A DNA stretch of 64,000 nucleotides, taken from positions 2,728,001 to 2,792,000 of the forward strand of contig NZ_AP022619.1 in NCBI RefSeq assembly GCF_010731655.1. Reading direction: 5' to 3'. Below are positions 15,309 through 24,199 of this stretch, piece after piece. The translations under genes were made by a program, and so were the position numbers. The notes under the pieces were generated by a model. That model worked only from the letters and a program-made list of their open reading frames with translations. It searched no databases and was not told the origin of the DNA. This DNA comes from Mycobacterium paraseoulense. GTDB taxonomy: Bacteria; Actinomycetota; Actinomycetes; Mycobacteriales; Mycobacteriaceae. How positions within the stretch are numbered: position 1 is the stretch's first letter; each line of letters begins with the position of its first letter.

Positions 15309-17618
15309 TCAGGCGTTGAGCGGGCGCTCCCCGATGATCCGTTCGGCCCGCAGGCTTGCGACCTCGCCGGCGGAGAAGCCCAGACCGGCCAGGACTTCGT
15401 CGTTGTGCTGGCCCAGCGTCGGCGGGGCGGCGCGGTGATGGCGGGCCGGCCCGGGCGTGATGCGAAACGGCCAGCCGGGATAGCGGGACGGGCCGGTGAT
15501 CGGGTGCACGAACTCCTCGTAGTAACCGCGCGCGTCGAGCTGGCCCCCGATCAGGTCGTGATCGTACATCCGGTCGCCGGTAATCACCCGCTCGGCCGGG
15601 ATGCCCTGTATCTGAACGGTTTTCACGACCGACTCGGCGGTCTGAGTGCGGGTCCACGCGGTGACCAGCTCGTCGAACACGTCATGGTCAAGCTGCCCGT
15701 CGTCGGGCAGCGACAACGCGACCCATCCGTCGTCGGCGGTCGGGTAGACACCTTGTAGGTAGCCGCGCTGCCGGTTGCCCCGGCGCGGGGGCACGACGCC
15801 GGTCATCGAATACTCGATCACCGGCTCGGCGGCCACGCAGGCGGCGACCTCGATCTGCGCGATCTCGATCAGCTGGCCCTCCCCCGTTCGGTGTCGGTGC
15901 TCGAGGGCGGCCAGCAGCGCCACCGCCGCGTGCACGCCGACGATCGGATCGGCGGGGCCCTGCGGGTTGCATGGCGGACCGTCGGGGTAGCCGGTTGCCG
16001 CCGACATTCCCGAGGTCTGCTCGAAATTCAGCGCCCACCCGACGTAGTCGCGCCACGGCCCCTGCAGGCCGTATCCGGGCATCCGCACGGCGATCACGTC
16101 GGGGTTGAGCGATGCCAACGCGTCGTAGTCCAGGCCGAACTGCTCGACCACCCGGGGCGAGAAGTTTTCCACGACCACGTCGGCGTCGGCGGCCAGCCGC
16201 CGGGCGATGTCGAGGCCCCGCGGCGACGTCAAATCGAGGGTGAGGTCGCGCTTGTTGAGGTTGGTTCCCTGCCAGATCGGGCTGCGTTCGTACCAGTCGT
16301 CGCCCTCGTAGGCGAAGGCGCCCGAGTAGCGATGCCCGTCCGGCCGCTGGATCGATTCGATCTTCACGATGTCGGCGCCGAACGCGCCGAGGTAGCAGGT
16401 CAGGTAGGCGCCGGCCCAGAATGTGGTCAGGTCGAGGACCTTCAGGCCGGAGAACGGCAGCGGTCCCTCGGCCGTGTTAAGCGAGCGCGCCACGGTATTC
16501 CACGGATCGGGGCGCGTGCCGACCCCATGGTGGGGCGCCGGGCCTGGTTGTGCCACAGGCGTTTTCGAGAATCGGAACGCCGGCCCGGGCCGCCGGAACG
16601 ACCAACCGGGCCCGCCGGATGGTACGAAGAACCCGCGCTCGGCGTACTGTGGGCAGCCGAGCACGGTGGCCCCGTCGTTGACCGGGGCGGCCGGAATGCG
16701 CAGCGCCTGAGCCAGTTCCACGATCTCGGCGACCGTCTGCCGGGCAAGCAATGGCTCTGCCTTGCCGAAGAACTCGTCGCGCTCCGGGCCGCCCATCATG
16801 ATCGCGATCTGATGCTCGCCGTACTCGGGGAGCCCCAGCATCGCGCAGACGTCGAGCCAGTGCTGGCCGGTCAGGCAGTTGATGCCCACCCAGCCGTCGG
16901 CGGCCCGGACGACGCCGAGCATGGGGGCCGAGCGCAGGTTCGCGGGCAGGCCAAGACTTCGCATGCGCTGGGCCATCAGCATCGGATACGGCAGCGTCGA
17001 CAGCAGCGCCTCCACCTGGGCGACGTCGACCTCTCGGACCCGGTCGGCCGGTGGCATCCGCAGCGCGGTCAGCACGCCAAGCGCGCCGTAAGCACCGGCG
17101 ACGTATTCGGAGATGCGGGCGCCGACCTGTACCGGCGGGCGGTCCGGATCCCGAGCGCTGATCCAGCCCGACGCCGCCTGCGCGGTCAGGGGCGTGGCGG
17201 GGCGCCGGCGCCAGGGCCCGGACTGGCCGAACGCAGAGATGCGCAGCAGCACCAGGTCTGGGTTCAGCCGCCCCAAGTCGCCCGGGCCCAGCGTCCAGCG
17301 GTCCAGCGTTCCGGGCGCGAAGTCCTCGATGAGCACGTGCGCCGCCGCGATGAGCTCGTGGGCGGCCGCCACGTCGTCCGACTGCGCCAGGTTGAGTGCC
17401 GCGCCGCGCTTCCCGGCATTGAGGTAGTGGAACAGGCCGGAGCGCTCGGGGTCGGGAACTCCGCCGGGAAACGGGCCCCACCGGCGCAGGGGATCTCCGG
17501 CGGGCGGCTCGATCTTGGTGACCTCGGCGCCGAGGTCGACGAAAAGCTTTGCCGCGTAAGAACCTGAGATCTCTTTGGCGAGTTCGACGACGTGGAGCCC
17601 GGTGAGGGGTCCCGTCAT
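15309..17618 (-). CDS. Tandem CaiB/BaiF family CoA-transferase (two fused domains)
   Basis: This 769-residue protein has two full type III CoA-transferase modules. The first has GLHVVELAKEISGSYAAKLF and GAEVTKIEPPAGDPLR (residues 7-45). The second begins near residue 400 with GLKVLDLTTFWAGAYLTCYL, GADIVKIESIQRPDG and VVENFSPRVVEQFGLDY. Most family members are about 400 residues and dimerise as interlocked rings, so this fusion probably carries a pseudo-dimer on one chain. It starts at ATG 17618, overlapping the aldehyde dehydrogenase stop by four bases. It likely moves CoA onto the carboxylic acid made by the P450 and aldehyde dehydrogenase, which would activate the side chain for the acyl-CoA dehydrogenases encoded divergently (inference). 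Confidence 0.9.
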   Translation of the reverse strand: MTGPLTGLHVVELAKEISGSYAAKLFVDLGAEVTKIEPPAGDPLRRWGPFPGGVPDPERSGLFHYLNAGKRGAALNLAQSDDVAAAHELIAAAHVLIEDFAPGTLDRWTLGPGDLGRLNPDLVLLRISAFGQSGPWRRRPATPLTAQAASGWISARDPDRPPVQVGARISEYVAGAYGALGVLTALRMPPADRVREVDVAQVEALLSTLPYPMLMAQRMRSLGLPANLRSAPMLGVVRAADGWVGINCLTGQHWLDVCAMLGLPEYGEHQIAIMMGGPERDEFFGKAEPLLARQTVAEIVELAQALRIPAAPVNDGATVLGCPQYAERGFFVPSGGPGWSFRRPGPAFRFSKTPVAQPGPAPHHGVGTRPDPWNTVARSLNTAEGPLPFSGLKVLDLTTFWAGAYLTCYLGAFGADIVKIESIQRPDGHRYSGAFAYEGDDWYERSPIWQGTNLNKRDLTLDLTSPRGLDIARRLAADADVVVENFSPRVVEQFGLDYDALASLNPDVIAVRMPGYGLQGPWRDYVGWALNFEQTSGMSAATGYPDGPPCNPQGPADPIVGVHAAVALLAALEHRHRTGEGQLIEIAQIEVAACVAAEPVIEYSMTGVVPPRRGNRQRGYLQGVYPTADDGWVALSLPDDGQLDHDVFDELVTAWTRTQTAESVVKTVQIQGIPAERVITGDRMYDHDLIGGQLDARGYYEEFVHPITGPSRYPGWPFRITPGPARHHRAAPPTLGQHNDEVLAGLGFSAGEVASLRAERIIGERPLNA

Positions 17619-19084
17619 GCCGGGATCCCGATGGCCTTCACCTCCATGTACTGGTGCAGTCCACTGATCCCGCCGCTCTCCCGGCCGAAGCCGCTCAGCT
17701 TGAAGCCGCCGAACGGCGCGTCGCCCGGTCCGACGCCGTTGACGGCGACCTGACCCGTGCGCATCCGCCGGGCGATCGCCACGGCCCGGTCCACGTCATT
17801 GCCCCACACGGCGCCGGAGAGCCCGTAGCACGAGTTGTTCGCGATCGTCACGGCGTCCTCGTCGTCGCGATAGCGCAGCACCGAAAGCACCGGCCCGAAC
17901 ACTTCCTCCTGTGCGATCGTCGAATCCGGTTGCACGCCGGTAAGAATCGTCGGCTCGAAGTAGTAGCCGACGTCCAAGCCGGCCGGGCGGCCGCCGCCGG
18001 TTGCCAGCGTCGCGCCGTCGCGGACCGCGCCGTCGACGTGCGCCTGCACGCGGTCGCGTTGCGCCGCGCTGATGAGCGGGCCCATGTGCACCGTCGGGTC
18101 CGTGGGGTCGCCGACCTTGACGTCGCGGGCCAGCGCGACGAGCCGGTCGACGACGTCGTCGTGCAACGAATCGGGGAGCAGCAGCCGGCTGTGCAGGATG
18201 CAGGCCTGCCCGGCGTGCAACGAGCAGCAATCGAACAGCATCTGCTGCAGCATTTCGTCGGTCACCTGCGTGTCGTCGAGGATGATGCTTGCCGACTTCC
18301 CGCCGCACTCCAGCAACAGCCGCGTCATGGCGTCGCCCGCGGCCCGCATGACCTCACACCCGACGGCGGAGCTGCCGGTGAAGCTGATCATGTCGACGCG
18401 CGGATCCGTCGTGAGCAGTTTGGCGGCCTCGAGGCCCGAAGGCGTGACGACGTTGACCACGCCCGGCGGGATGTCGGTCTCCTCGTCGATGATGCGCGCG
18501 AGGGCGAGCCCGGCCAGCGGCGTCAGCGGTGAGGGCTTGAGCACGACGGTGTTGCCCGCGGCCAGCGCGTTGTTCACCTTCATGACGTTGAGGCAGTGCG
18601 GGAAGTTCCACGGCGTCAGGACCGATACCACACCGAGCGGCTCGCGGCGCAGCAACGTCGTTCCGGCACCGATCCCGGTGACCGGCTCGTCGATCAGCTT
18701 GGTGGCGAGCTGGGCGGCATGCATCGACATGTAGCCGGCGCCGTCGATCTGCATCATGCGCTCGTTGGCGACGCAACCCCATTCGACCTGTGACAGCGCG
18801 AAGATCTCGTCGGCGTGCTTGAGCAGGGCCTCACCGAGCTGGTTGAGGCAGCCGGCCCGCTCGTCGGGACCCATGCGGCCCCATGGCCCGGCGTCGAAAG
18901 CCCGGCGCGCGGCGTCGATCGCCGCGCCGACCTGGGCGACACTCGCGTCGGGCGCGGTGCCGATGGATTGCTCGGTGGCGGGGTTGGTGTCGTCGTAGCG
19001 ACCGTCCTCCGGCTCTACCCATCTGCCATCGATGTAGAGCTGATAGGTGTCGACAAGAGATCGCGGACTTTGCAGCTCGGTCAT
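17615..19084 (-). CDS. Aldehyde dehydrogenase (NAD(P)+-dependent)
   Basis: This protein has 489 residues from ATG 19084 (MTELQSPRSLVDTYQLYIDG), chosen for the GAGGAA site. An upstream ATG at 19111 would add nine residues and start close to a palindrome. Family landmarks are TPWNFPHCLNVMKVNNALAA, FTGSSAVGCEVM, the general base Glu in LLLECGGKSASI (about 258) and the nucleophile Cys in SLHAGQACILHSR (about 292). EEVFGPVLSVLRY and FGGFKLSGFGRESG follow. It would oxidise the terminal aldehyde formed by the divergently encoded P450 to an acid for CoA transfer. It is coupled to the CoA-transferase by an ATGA overlap. Confidence 0.93.
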   Translation of the reverse strand: MTELQSPRSLVDTYQLYIDGRWVEPEDGRYDDTNPATEQSIGTAPDASVAQVGAAIDAARRAFDAGPWGRMGPDERAGCLNQLGEALLKHADEIFALSQVEWGCVANERMMQIDGAGYMSMHAAQLATKLIDEPVTGIGAGTTLLRREPLGVVSVLTPWNFPHCLNVMKVNNALAAGNTVVLKPSPLTPLAGLALARIIDEETDIPPGVVNVVTPSGLEAAKLLTTDPRVDMISFTGSSAVGCEVMRAAGDAMTRLLLECGGKSASIILDDTQVTDEMLQQMLFDCCSLHAGQACILHSRLLLPDSLHDDVVDRLVALARDVKVGDPTDPTVHMGPLISAAQRDRVQAHVDGAVRDGATLATGGGRPAGLDVGYYFEPTILTGVQPDSTIAQEEVFGPVLSVLRYRDDEDAVTIANNSCYGLSGAVWGNDVDRAVAIARRMRTGQVAVNGVGPGDAPFGGFKLSGFGRESGGISGLHQYMEVKAIGIPA

Positions 19085-19121
19085 GCGCTTCCTCACCCGA
19101 ACGTCGGTCATCTAACCACTT

Positions 19122-19131
19122 GGTGTACACC
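19122..19131. promoter_or_regulatory. GGTGTACACC palindrome in the divergent ALDH/P450 promoter region
   Basis: A perfect 10-bp palindrome sits 38 bp upstream of the preferred ALDH start and about 120 bp upstream of the P450 start. It is in the only intergenic gap from which both arms of the catabolic cluster would be transcribed. A TetR gene closes the rightward arm, so this is a candidate operator. It does not match the KstR or KstR2 boxes as I recall them. Confidence 0.4.
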
Positions 19132-19252
19132 CATGCTTCCGTTGCGTCAATCATCAGCCCGGCGAATTGCCCGCTGTTGCCGCGTTTCCAGCGGTATTGA
19201 CAGAGATAGCGACGCGGAGTAGACACAAGGCCGCAAGACACATTGCGTCGAT

Positions 19253-20467
19253 GTGTCGGATCGCCAGTTCCGGGAGGCCGCCGTGCGGACCAGTTTGCCC
19301 GCTTCTCTGTTGCACTCCCCCGACTTCTATGCGGGCGATCCGTACCCGGCGTACCGGGAGCTGCGCGCGACGGCGCCGGTGTGCTGGAACGAGGTCACCA
19401 ACTTTTGGGCGCTGTTGAAGTACGAGGACATCCGTTTCGTCTCGACCAACCCGGCCACGTTCACCTCGACCCGGGGCATCACCATTCCCGACCCGCACAT
19501 GGGGAACGCGGTGCAGGAGGGCAATCTCATCTTCACCGACCCGCCGCGACACCGGCAGCTGCGCAAGCTGATCAACTCCGGCTTCACCCGGCGGAGGGTG
19601 GCGGTCCTCGAGCCGAAGATCCGCGAGATCGTGCGGGGCATCCTCGACGGCGTCCAACCCGATTCCGTGCACGAGTTCGCCGATGAGATCGCCGCTCCCC
19701 TGCCGACCCGGATGATCGCCGAGCTCATCGGCGCCCCGCCGGACGACTGGGAGCAGTTTCGCGCGTGGTCGGACGCGGCCACCGGAACAGCCGATCCCGA
19801 AATCGAACTCGACCCGTTGGTCGCCATGGGGCAGCTCTACGAGTATTTCCAGAAGTTGATCGCCGCCAGGCGCGTGGACCCGCGCGACGACTTGTTGTCG
19901 GTACTGGCGGGCGCGGAGATCGACGGTGTCCGGCTGACCGACGAGGACCTGCTCAATTTCGCCTATCTGCTGCTGGTGGCCGGCAACGAAACCACCCGCA
20001 ACCTGATCGCGCTGGGCACGCTGGCGCTGATCGCGCATCCCGCCCAATGCCGCCTGCTGGTCGACGACCCCGCGCTGATCCCGGGGGCCGTCGAGGAAAT
20101 GCTGCGGTGGACCAGCCCCGTCGTCCACATGGCGCGCACCGCGACGACCGACGTGGAGATCCGCGGTCAGCGGATCGCCGAGGGCGACGTCGTGGTGATG
20201 CTCTACGGATCGGCCAACCGGGACGAGGAGATCTTCGGTGCCGACTCCGAGGAGTTCAAGGTGACCCGGCACCCCAACCCGCACATCGCATTCGGTTGCG
20301 GTGAACATTCCTGCGTCGGTGCACAATTGGCGCGGCTGGAGGCATGCGTGATGTTCGACGAGCTGCTGCGTCGCTTCCCCAAGCTCGAGCTGACGGGTAC
20401 GGTGGACCGGATGCGCGCCACCATGGTGCCCGGGGTCAAGCGCATGCCGGTGCGGCTGGGGGCCTGA
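19253..20467 (+). CDS. Cytochrome P450
   Basis: This 404-residue P450 starts at GTG 19253. The oxygen-binding I-helix reads YLLLVAGNETTRNL (about 240), the ExxR motif is EMLR in VEEMLRWTSPVVHMARTA, and the heme loop is FGCGEHSCVGAQLAR with Cys near 352. Size and features match soluble bacterial class I P450s. The SPVVHMARTA and NPHIAFG segments resemble mycobacterial steroid side-chain hydroxylases (CYP125/CYP142). No ferredoxin gene is adjacent. Given the downstream igr-like genes, the probable role is hydroxylation of a terminal side-chain methyl on a steroid or isoprenoid. Its stop overlaps the next start (TGATG). Confidence 0.92.
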   Translation: MSDRQFREAAVRTSLPASLLHSPDFYAGDPYPAYRELRATAPVCWNEVTNFWALLKYEDIRFVSTNPATFTSTRGITIPDPHMGNAVQEGNLIFTDPPRHRQLRKLINSGFTRRRVAVLEPKIREIVRGILDGVQPDSVHEFADEIAAPLPTRMIAELIGAPPDDWEQFRAWSDAATGTADPEIELDPLVAMGQLYEYFQKLIAARRVDPRDDLLSVLAGAEIDGVRLTDEDLLNFAYLLLVAGNETTRNLIALGTLALIAHPAQCRLLVDDPALIPGAVEEMLRWTSPVVHMARTATTDVEIRGQRIAEGDVVVMLYGSANRDEEIFGADSEEFKVTRHPNPHIAFGCGEHSCVGAQLARLEACVMFDELLRRFPKLELTGTVDRMRATMVPGVKRMPVRLGA

Positions 20468-21654
20468 TGGATCTGGAGTACTCGCCGGAGCAGGAGCGGC
20501 TGCGCGCCGAGATCCGCGCGACACTGGAACAGGTGATGACGCCGGAGCGTGTCGCCGCGATCGGTGAGAACATCGAGGGCGGGCCGGCCGTGCGGGAATG
20601 TGTGCGGGCTTTGGCCGCCGCAAACCTGCTCGGCGTCGGCTGGCCCAAAGAGTATGGGGGACGCGGGTTCTCGGCGATCGAGCAGTTCATCTTCTCCGAG
20701 GAGGCGCGGCGCGTCAACGCCCCGGTCCCGCTGGTGACGCTCAACACGGTCGGTCCGACGCTGATGCAGTGCGGCACCGAGGAACAAAAGCAGAAGTTCC
20801 TGCCGGCGATTTTGGACGGCAGCGTCGAGTTCGCGATCGGGTACTCCGAGCCCGGGGCGGGAAGCGATCTGGCGTCGGTGCGGACGACGGCGGTCCGGGA
20901 CGGTGACGAGTACGTGATCAACGGGCAGAAGATGTTCACCAGCGGCGCGGCATACGCCGATTACGTCTGGCTGGCCGCCCGCACCGATCCGAATGCCAAG
21001 AAGCACAAGGGCATTTCGATCCTCATCGTGCCCACTTCGTCGCCCGGGTTCTCCTGGCAGCCGCTGCGCACGATGCCGGGCATCTCCACCTTCTACACGT
21101 TCTATGACAACGTGCGGGTCCCGGCCAGCGCGCTGGTGGGCGGTGAGAACCAGGGCTGGCAGCTGATCACCACCCAGCTGAACTTCGAGCGGGCCGCCCT
21201 CGGCAACCTCGGCGCGCTGGAACCGCTGTTCGAGCGCACGCTGCAGTGGGCCACCGCCGCCGAACTGGACGGCGGCCGCGTCATCGACCAGCCGTGGGTG
21301 CAGCTGGCGCTGGCCCGGGTCGAGGCTCAGGTCGCCGCCTACAAACTGGTCAACCTGCGGGTCAACGCCGCGATGACCAAGGGCGTGCTCAGCATGGGGG
21401 AAGCCTCGGCGGCCAAGGTCTTCGGCACCGAGCTGACCCAGCAGGTCGCCCGCCAACTGCTCGAGGTGCTCGACGGCAACGGCGTGCGCCGCGGTGCCGA
21501 CGCGCCCCTGCGCGGCGCGCTGGAGACCGCGTACCGCCAGGCGGTCATCAACACGTTCGGCGGCGGCGCCAACGAGATTCAGCGTGACATCATCGCCATG
21601 GCCGGATTGGGCATGCCACGGGCTCCCCGCGACCTTCGCGCCACCGCAAAATAG
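20467..21654 (+). CDS. Acyl-CoA dehydrogenase, FadE29/ChsE2-like subunit
   Basis: This 395-residue protein starts at ATG 20467, overlapping the P450 stop. The N-terminal LEYSPEQERLRAEIRATLEQ, FAIGYSEPGAGSDLASVRT (FAD region), GQKMFTSGAAYADYVWLAAR and a late NTFGGGANEIQRDIIAMAGL define the family. Its length and its place beside a second, shorter dehydrogenase match the alpha2-beta2 enzymes of mycobacterial steroid side-chain breakdown, where FadE28 and FadE29 pair. It would introduce the alpha-beta double bond in a short branched side-chain CoA ester. The partner subunit is encoded at 22623-23735, after the hydratase genes. Confidence 0.92.
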   Translation: MDLEYSPEQERLRAEIRATLEQVMTPERVAAIGENIEGGPAVRECVRALAAANLLGVGWPKEYGGRGFSAIEQFIFSEEARRVNAPVPLVTLNTVGPTLMQCGTEEQKQKFLPAILDGSVEFAIGYSEPGAGSDLASVRTTAVRDGDEYVINGQKMFTSGAAYADYVWLAARTDPNAKKHKGISILIVPTSSPGFSWQPLRTMPGISTFYTFYDNVRVPASALVGGENQGWQLITTQLNFERAALGNLGALEPLFERTLQWATAAELDGGRVIDQPWVQLALARVEAQVAAYKLVNLRVNAAMTKGVLSMGEASAAKVFGTELTQQVARQLLEVLDGNGVRRGADAPLRGALETAYRQAVINTFGGGANEIQRDIIAMAGLGMPRAPRDLRATAK

Positions 21655-21669
21655 GAGGACAGCCGTAAA

Positions 21670-22215
21670 GTGACCGACTCAGAAACCGTCAGCGCCAAGG
21701 TGCGCGCCCTCGTCGGTCACCCGACCGGCGGCACCGGAAAGCCCTCGCTGGCCCCGGATCCGGTCAACCAGCCGATGATCCGGCACTGGGCGTACGCGAT
21801 GGCCGACATGAACCCCGTCTACCTCGACCCGGAGTTCGCGGAGAAGTCGCGGTTCGGCGGCATCGTGTCGCCGCCGGTGATGCTGCAGACCTGGACCATG
21901 CCGTCGCCGATCCTGGAAGGCATCGGCGAGCGCGGTGGCGCTCCCATCGAAATCAAAAGCAATCCAACGGCATTCCTCGACGAGGCCGGCTACACCAGCA
22001 CAGTGGCGACCAACTCCGAGTTCGAGATCGAGCGCTACCCACGACTGGGCGACGTCATCAGCGCGACGACCGTGTATGAATCGGTCTCCGAGGAAAAGAA
22101 GACGGCGCTGGGCACCGGCTTCTTCCTGACCTGGCTGACGACCTACACCGACCAGAACGGGGAGGTCCTGGGAAGACAGCGATTCCGGGTGCTGCGATTC
22201 AGGCCGGAGCGCTGA
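21670..22215 (+). CDS. MaoC/FAS1-like hydratase part of a split ChsH2
   Basis: This 181-residue protein starts at GTG 21670, 11 bases after AGGAGGA. It matches the N-terminal hot-dog domain of M. tuberculosis ChsH2 (Rv3542c), as recalled: PVNQPMIRHWAYAMADMNPV, GGIVSPPVMLQTWTM, AGYTSTVATNSEFEIERYPR and ALGTGFFLTWLTTYTDQNGE. In ChsH2 this domain and a DUF35 domain are one 311-residue chain. Here the hydratase ends at 22215 and the DUF35 part starts at the same base (TGATG) as a separate protein, with a combined length of 313. With the ChsH1-like protein (23732-24199) it should hydrate the steroid enoyl-CoA. Confidence 0.9.
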   Translation: MTDSETVSAKVRALVGHPTGGTGKPSLAPDPVNQPMIRHWAYAMADMNPVYLDPEFAEKSRFGGIVSPPVMLQTWTMPSPILEGIGERGGAPIEIKSNPTAFLDEAGYTSTVATNSEFEIERYPRLGDVISATTVYESVSEEKKTALGTGFFLTWLTTYTDQNGEVLGRQRFRVLRFRPER

Positions 22216-22613
22216 TGGCGACCCGGCTGGCGCCCGCCATCACCAAGGACACCGAGTTTTTCTGGAACGGGTTGCGGGACAACAAGCTCCTGATCCAGCG
22301 CTGCGGCCGATGCGGGCGGCTGCGCCACCCGCCCCGCCCGATGTGCCCCCACTGCCGCTCCCTGGACTGGGACACCGTCGAGTCATCGGGCCGCGGCACC
22401 GTCTACAGCTACGTGATGCCGCACGAGCCGAAGTTTCCGTTCTTCAAGTATCCCTACGTGGTCGTGCTGGTGGAACTGGACGAGGGCGTGCGGCTGGTGT
22501 CCAACCTGACCGGCATCGACCCGGCCGACGTGACCACCGGAATGCCGGTCGAGGTGTACTACCAGGGTTTCGATAACGACCTGGTGCTGCATCAGTTCCG
22601 GCCGGCGGGCTAG
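22215..22613 (+). CDS. DUF35 OB-fold/zinc-ribbon protein (split ChsH2 C-terminal part)
   Basis: This 132-residue protein starts at ATG 22215, overlapping the upstream stop. EFFWNGLRDNKLLIQRC opens the rubredoxin-like zinc ribbon with CGRC and CPHC (about residues 32-50). An OB fold follows with SGRGTVYSYVMPHEPKF and GVRLVSNLTGIDPADV. DUF35 domains bind and orient thiolase-like partners; in ChsH2 this domain docks Ltp2. The zinc Cys pairs are intact here. In the ChsH2 sequence I recall from M. tuberculosis they are lost, so a free-standing zinc-bound form may be ancestral. The partner is probably the Ltp2-like aldolase at 24196. Confidence 0.92.
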   Translation: MATRLAPAITKDTEFFWNGLRDNKLLIQRCGRCGRLRHPPRPMCPHCRSLDWDTVESSGRGTVYSYVMPHEPKFPFFKYPYVVVLVELDEGVRLVSNLTGIDPADVTTGMPVEVYYQGFDNDLVLHQFRPAG

Positions 22614-22622
22614 GAGGGGCTC

Positions 22623-23735
22623 ATGGACTTCAGTTTCAGCGAAGAGCAGGAGACCATCTCCAAGCTCGCCCGCGAGGTCCTCGAGCGCCGCGCCACGCCG
22701 GAGCGCCTGACCGAGTTGGAGGCCGGCGACGTTCGCTTCGACGACGCGCTGTGGAAAGAGCTGGCGGCAGTCGACCTGCTGGGCACCGCGCTGCCGGAGT
22801 CGGTGGGCGGTAACGGCGGCGGCTTCGTCGAGCTCGGGGTGTTACTTGCCGAGGTGGGCTGGGCGGTCGCACCGGTGCCGGTGTACGCGACACTGGCCCT
22901 GGGAGCCGACCCGATCGCGCGGCACGGCAATGATGAACAGCGGCAGCGCTTTCTGCCGGGGCTAGTCGCCGGAAACCGCATATTGACCGCGGGCTTGGCC
23001 GAGCCGGGCCGCTCCGATGCGACGGCTCCCGCCACCACCGCACGGCGCGACGGCGGCTGCTGGCGGCTCGACGGCGCCAAGGAGCTGGTTCCGGCCGCCC
23101 AGCTCGCCGACACGGTGCTGATCCCGGCGTCGATGGACGACGGGCAGGCCGGCCTGTTCCTGGTGGCGGCCGACGCCCGCGGCATCGAGATCCGGCCCGC
23201 GCCGACTACCAACCACGAACCACACGCCGACGTATACCTCGACGGCGCAACGGTATCCGACGCCGACCTGATCGTCGGGGCAGAGCTGATCGACTCGCTG
23301 TATACCCGCGCGCTGGTCGCCCTGTGCGCGGTTCAGCTCGGCGTCGTGGAGCGCGCACTGCGGATCGCCGCCGAATACACCACGGGCCGCGAACAATTCG
23401 GCAGGCCCATCGGCAGCTTTCAGGCCGTGCAGCAGCGCATGGCCGACGCGTTCATCGACGTCGAGGCGATCCGGTGGACCACGTGGCACGCAGCGTGGCT
23501 GCTCGCGCACGGGCGCCCGGCCGAGCGCGCCGCCCGCATCGCGAAGTTCTGGGCCGCCGAGGCCGGCGCCCGGGTCGCCGCCACCGCCCAGCACGTCCAC
23601 GGCGGGATCGGCATCGACATCACCTATCCGCTGCACCGCTACTTCTTGTGGGCCAAGCACAACGAGCTCACGCTCGGCCCGGCTGCGGCGCAGCTGGCCC
23701 AGCTCGGCGCAACGTATTCGGAAGGACAGGAATGA
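22623..23735 (+). CDS. Acyl-CoA dehydrogenase, FadE28/ChsE1-like subunit
   Basis: This 370-residue protein starts at ATG 22623 after AGGAGGGG. The N-terminus MDFSFSEEQETISKLAREVL, ALPESVGGNGGGFVELGVLL, GLAEPGRSDATAPAT and YTTGREQFGRPIGSFQAVQQ give the family. HVHGGIGIDITYPLHRYFLW is the C-terminal segment. It lacks the full YSEPGAGSDL motif seen in the first dehydrogenase, as expected for the second subunit of a heterotetramer. Together the two should form one ChsE1-ChsE2-like enzyme. It overlaps the ChsH1-like gene by four bases (ATGA). Confidence 0.9.
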   Translation: MDFSFSEEQETISKLAREVLERRATPERLTELEAGDVRFDDALWKELAAVDLLGTALPESVGGNGGGFVELGVLLAEVGWAVAPVPVYATLALGADPIARHGNDEQRQRFLPGLVAGNRILTAGLAEPGRSDATAPATTARRDGGCWRLDGAKELVPAAQLADTVLIPASMDDGQAGLFLVAADARGIEIRPAPTTNHEPHADVYLDGATVSDADLIVGAELIDSLYTRALVALCAVQLGVVERALRIAAEYTTGREQFGRPIGSFQAVQQRMADAFIDVEAIRWTTWHAAWLLAHGRPAERAARIAKFWAAEAGARVAATAQHVHGGIGIDITYPLHRYFLWAKHNELTLGPAAAQLAQLGATYSEGQE

Positions 23736-24199
23736 CGACCATCGCGAGCCGCACCACCACCCTGCGCTGGGCCGACATCTCCGTCGGCGACGACGTGACC
23801 CCGCTCGAGATCCCGATCACCACAACGATGATCGTCGCCGGCGCGATCGCCACCCGCGATTTCATGCCCGTGCACCACGACCGGGACTACGCCAACAAGC
23901 AGGGCTCACCCAATCTGTTCATGAACATCCTCACCACCAACGGCTACTGCGTGCGATTCCTCACCGACTGGGCCGGGCCCGAGGCGATGGTCAAGAAGCT
24001 GTCGATCCGCCTCGGCGTGCCGTGCTTTCCGGACGATCCGCTGCGCTTCACCGGCAGCGTCACCGGGAAGAGCGAAGGCACCGCGGGTGAGAACTTCGTC
24101 GAGGTGACGTTCAAGGGCTCCAACAGCCTGGGCGATCACGTCTCGGGCACCGCGATCCTCAGCCTGCTCGACGGGGCGTCCGAAACGAGCCAAGCGTGA
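23732..24199 (+). CDS. ChsH1-like MaoC hydratase subunit
   Basis: This 155-residue protein starts at ATG 23732. It carries the hydratase dyad region in AGAIATRDFMPVHHDRDYAN (about residues 36-55), then NLFMNILTTNGYCVRFLTDW and AMVKKLSIRLGVPCFPDD, closely matching ChsH1 (Rv3541c), which supplies the catalytic residues to ChsH2. The N-terminus is about 20 residues longer than ChsH1. It would add water to the enoyl-CoA made by the FadE pair. Both ends overlap neighbours (ATGA upstream, GTGA downstream), so it is tightly coupled with fadE28-like and ltp2-like. Confidence 0.92.
   Translation: MTTIASRTTTLRWADISVGDDVTPLEIPITTTMIVAGAIATRDFMPVHHDRDYANKQGSPNLFMNILTTNGYCVRFLTDWAGPEAMVKKLSIRLGVPCFPDDPLRFTGSVTGKSEGTAGENFVEVTFKGSNSLGDHVSGTAILSLLDGASETSQA

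Noticed and set aside
19253..20467. Assigning the P450 to CYP125 or CYP142
   Set aside because: The heme and ExxR regions resemble both, but subfamily naming needs full-length identity values that cannot be computed here.
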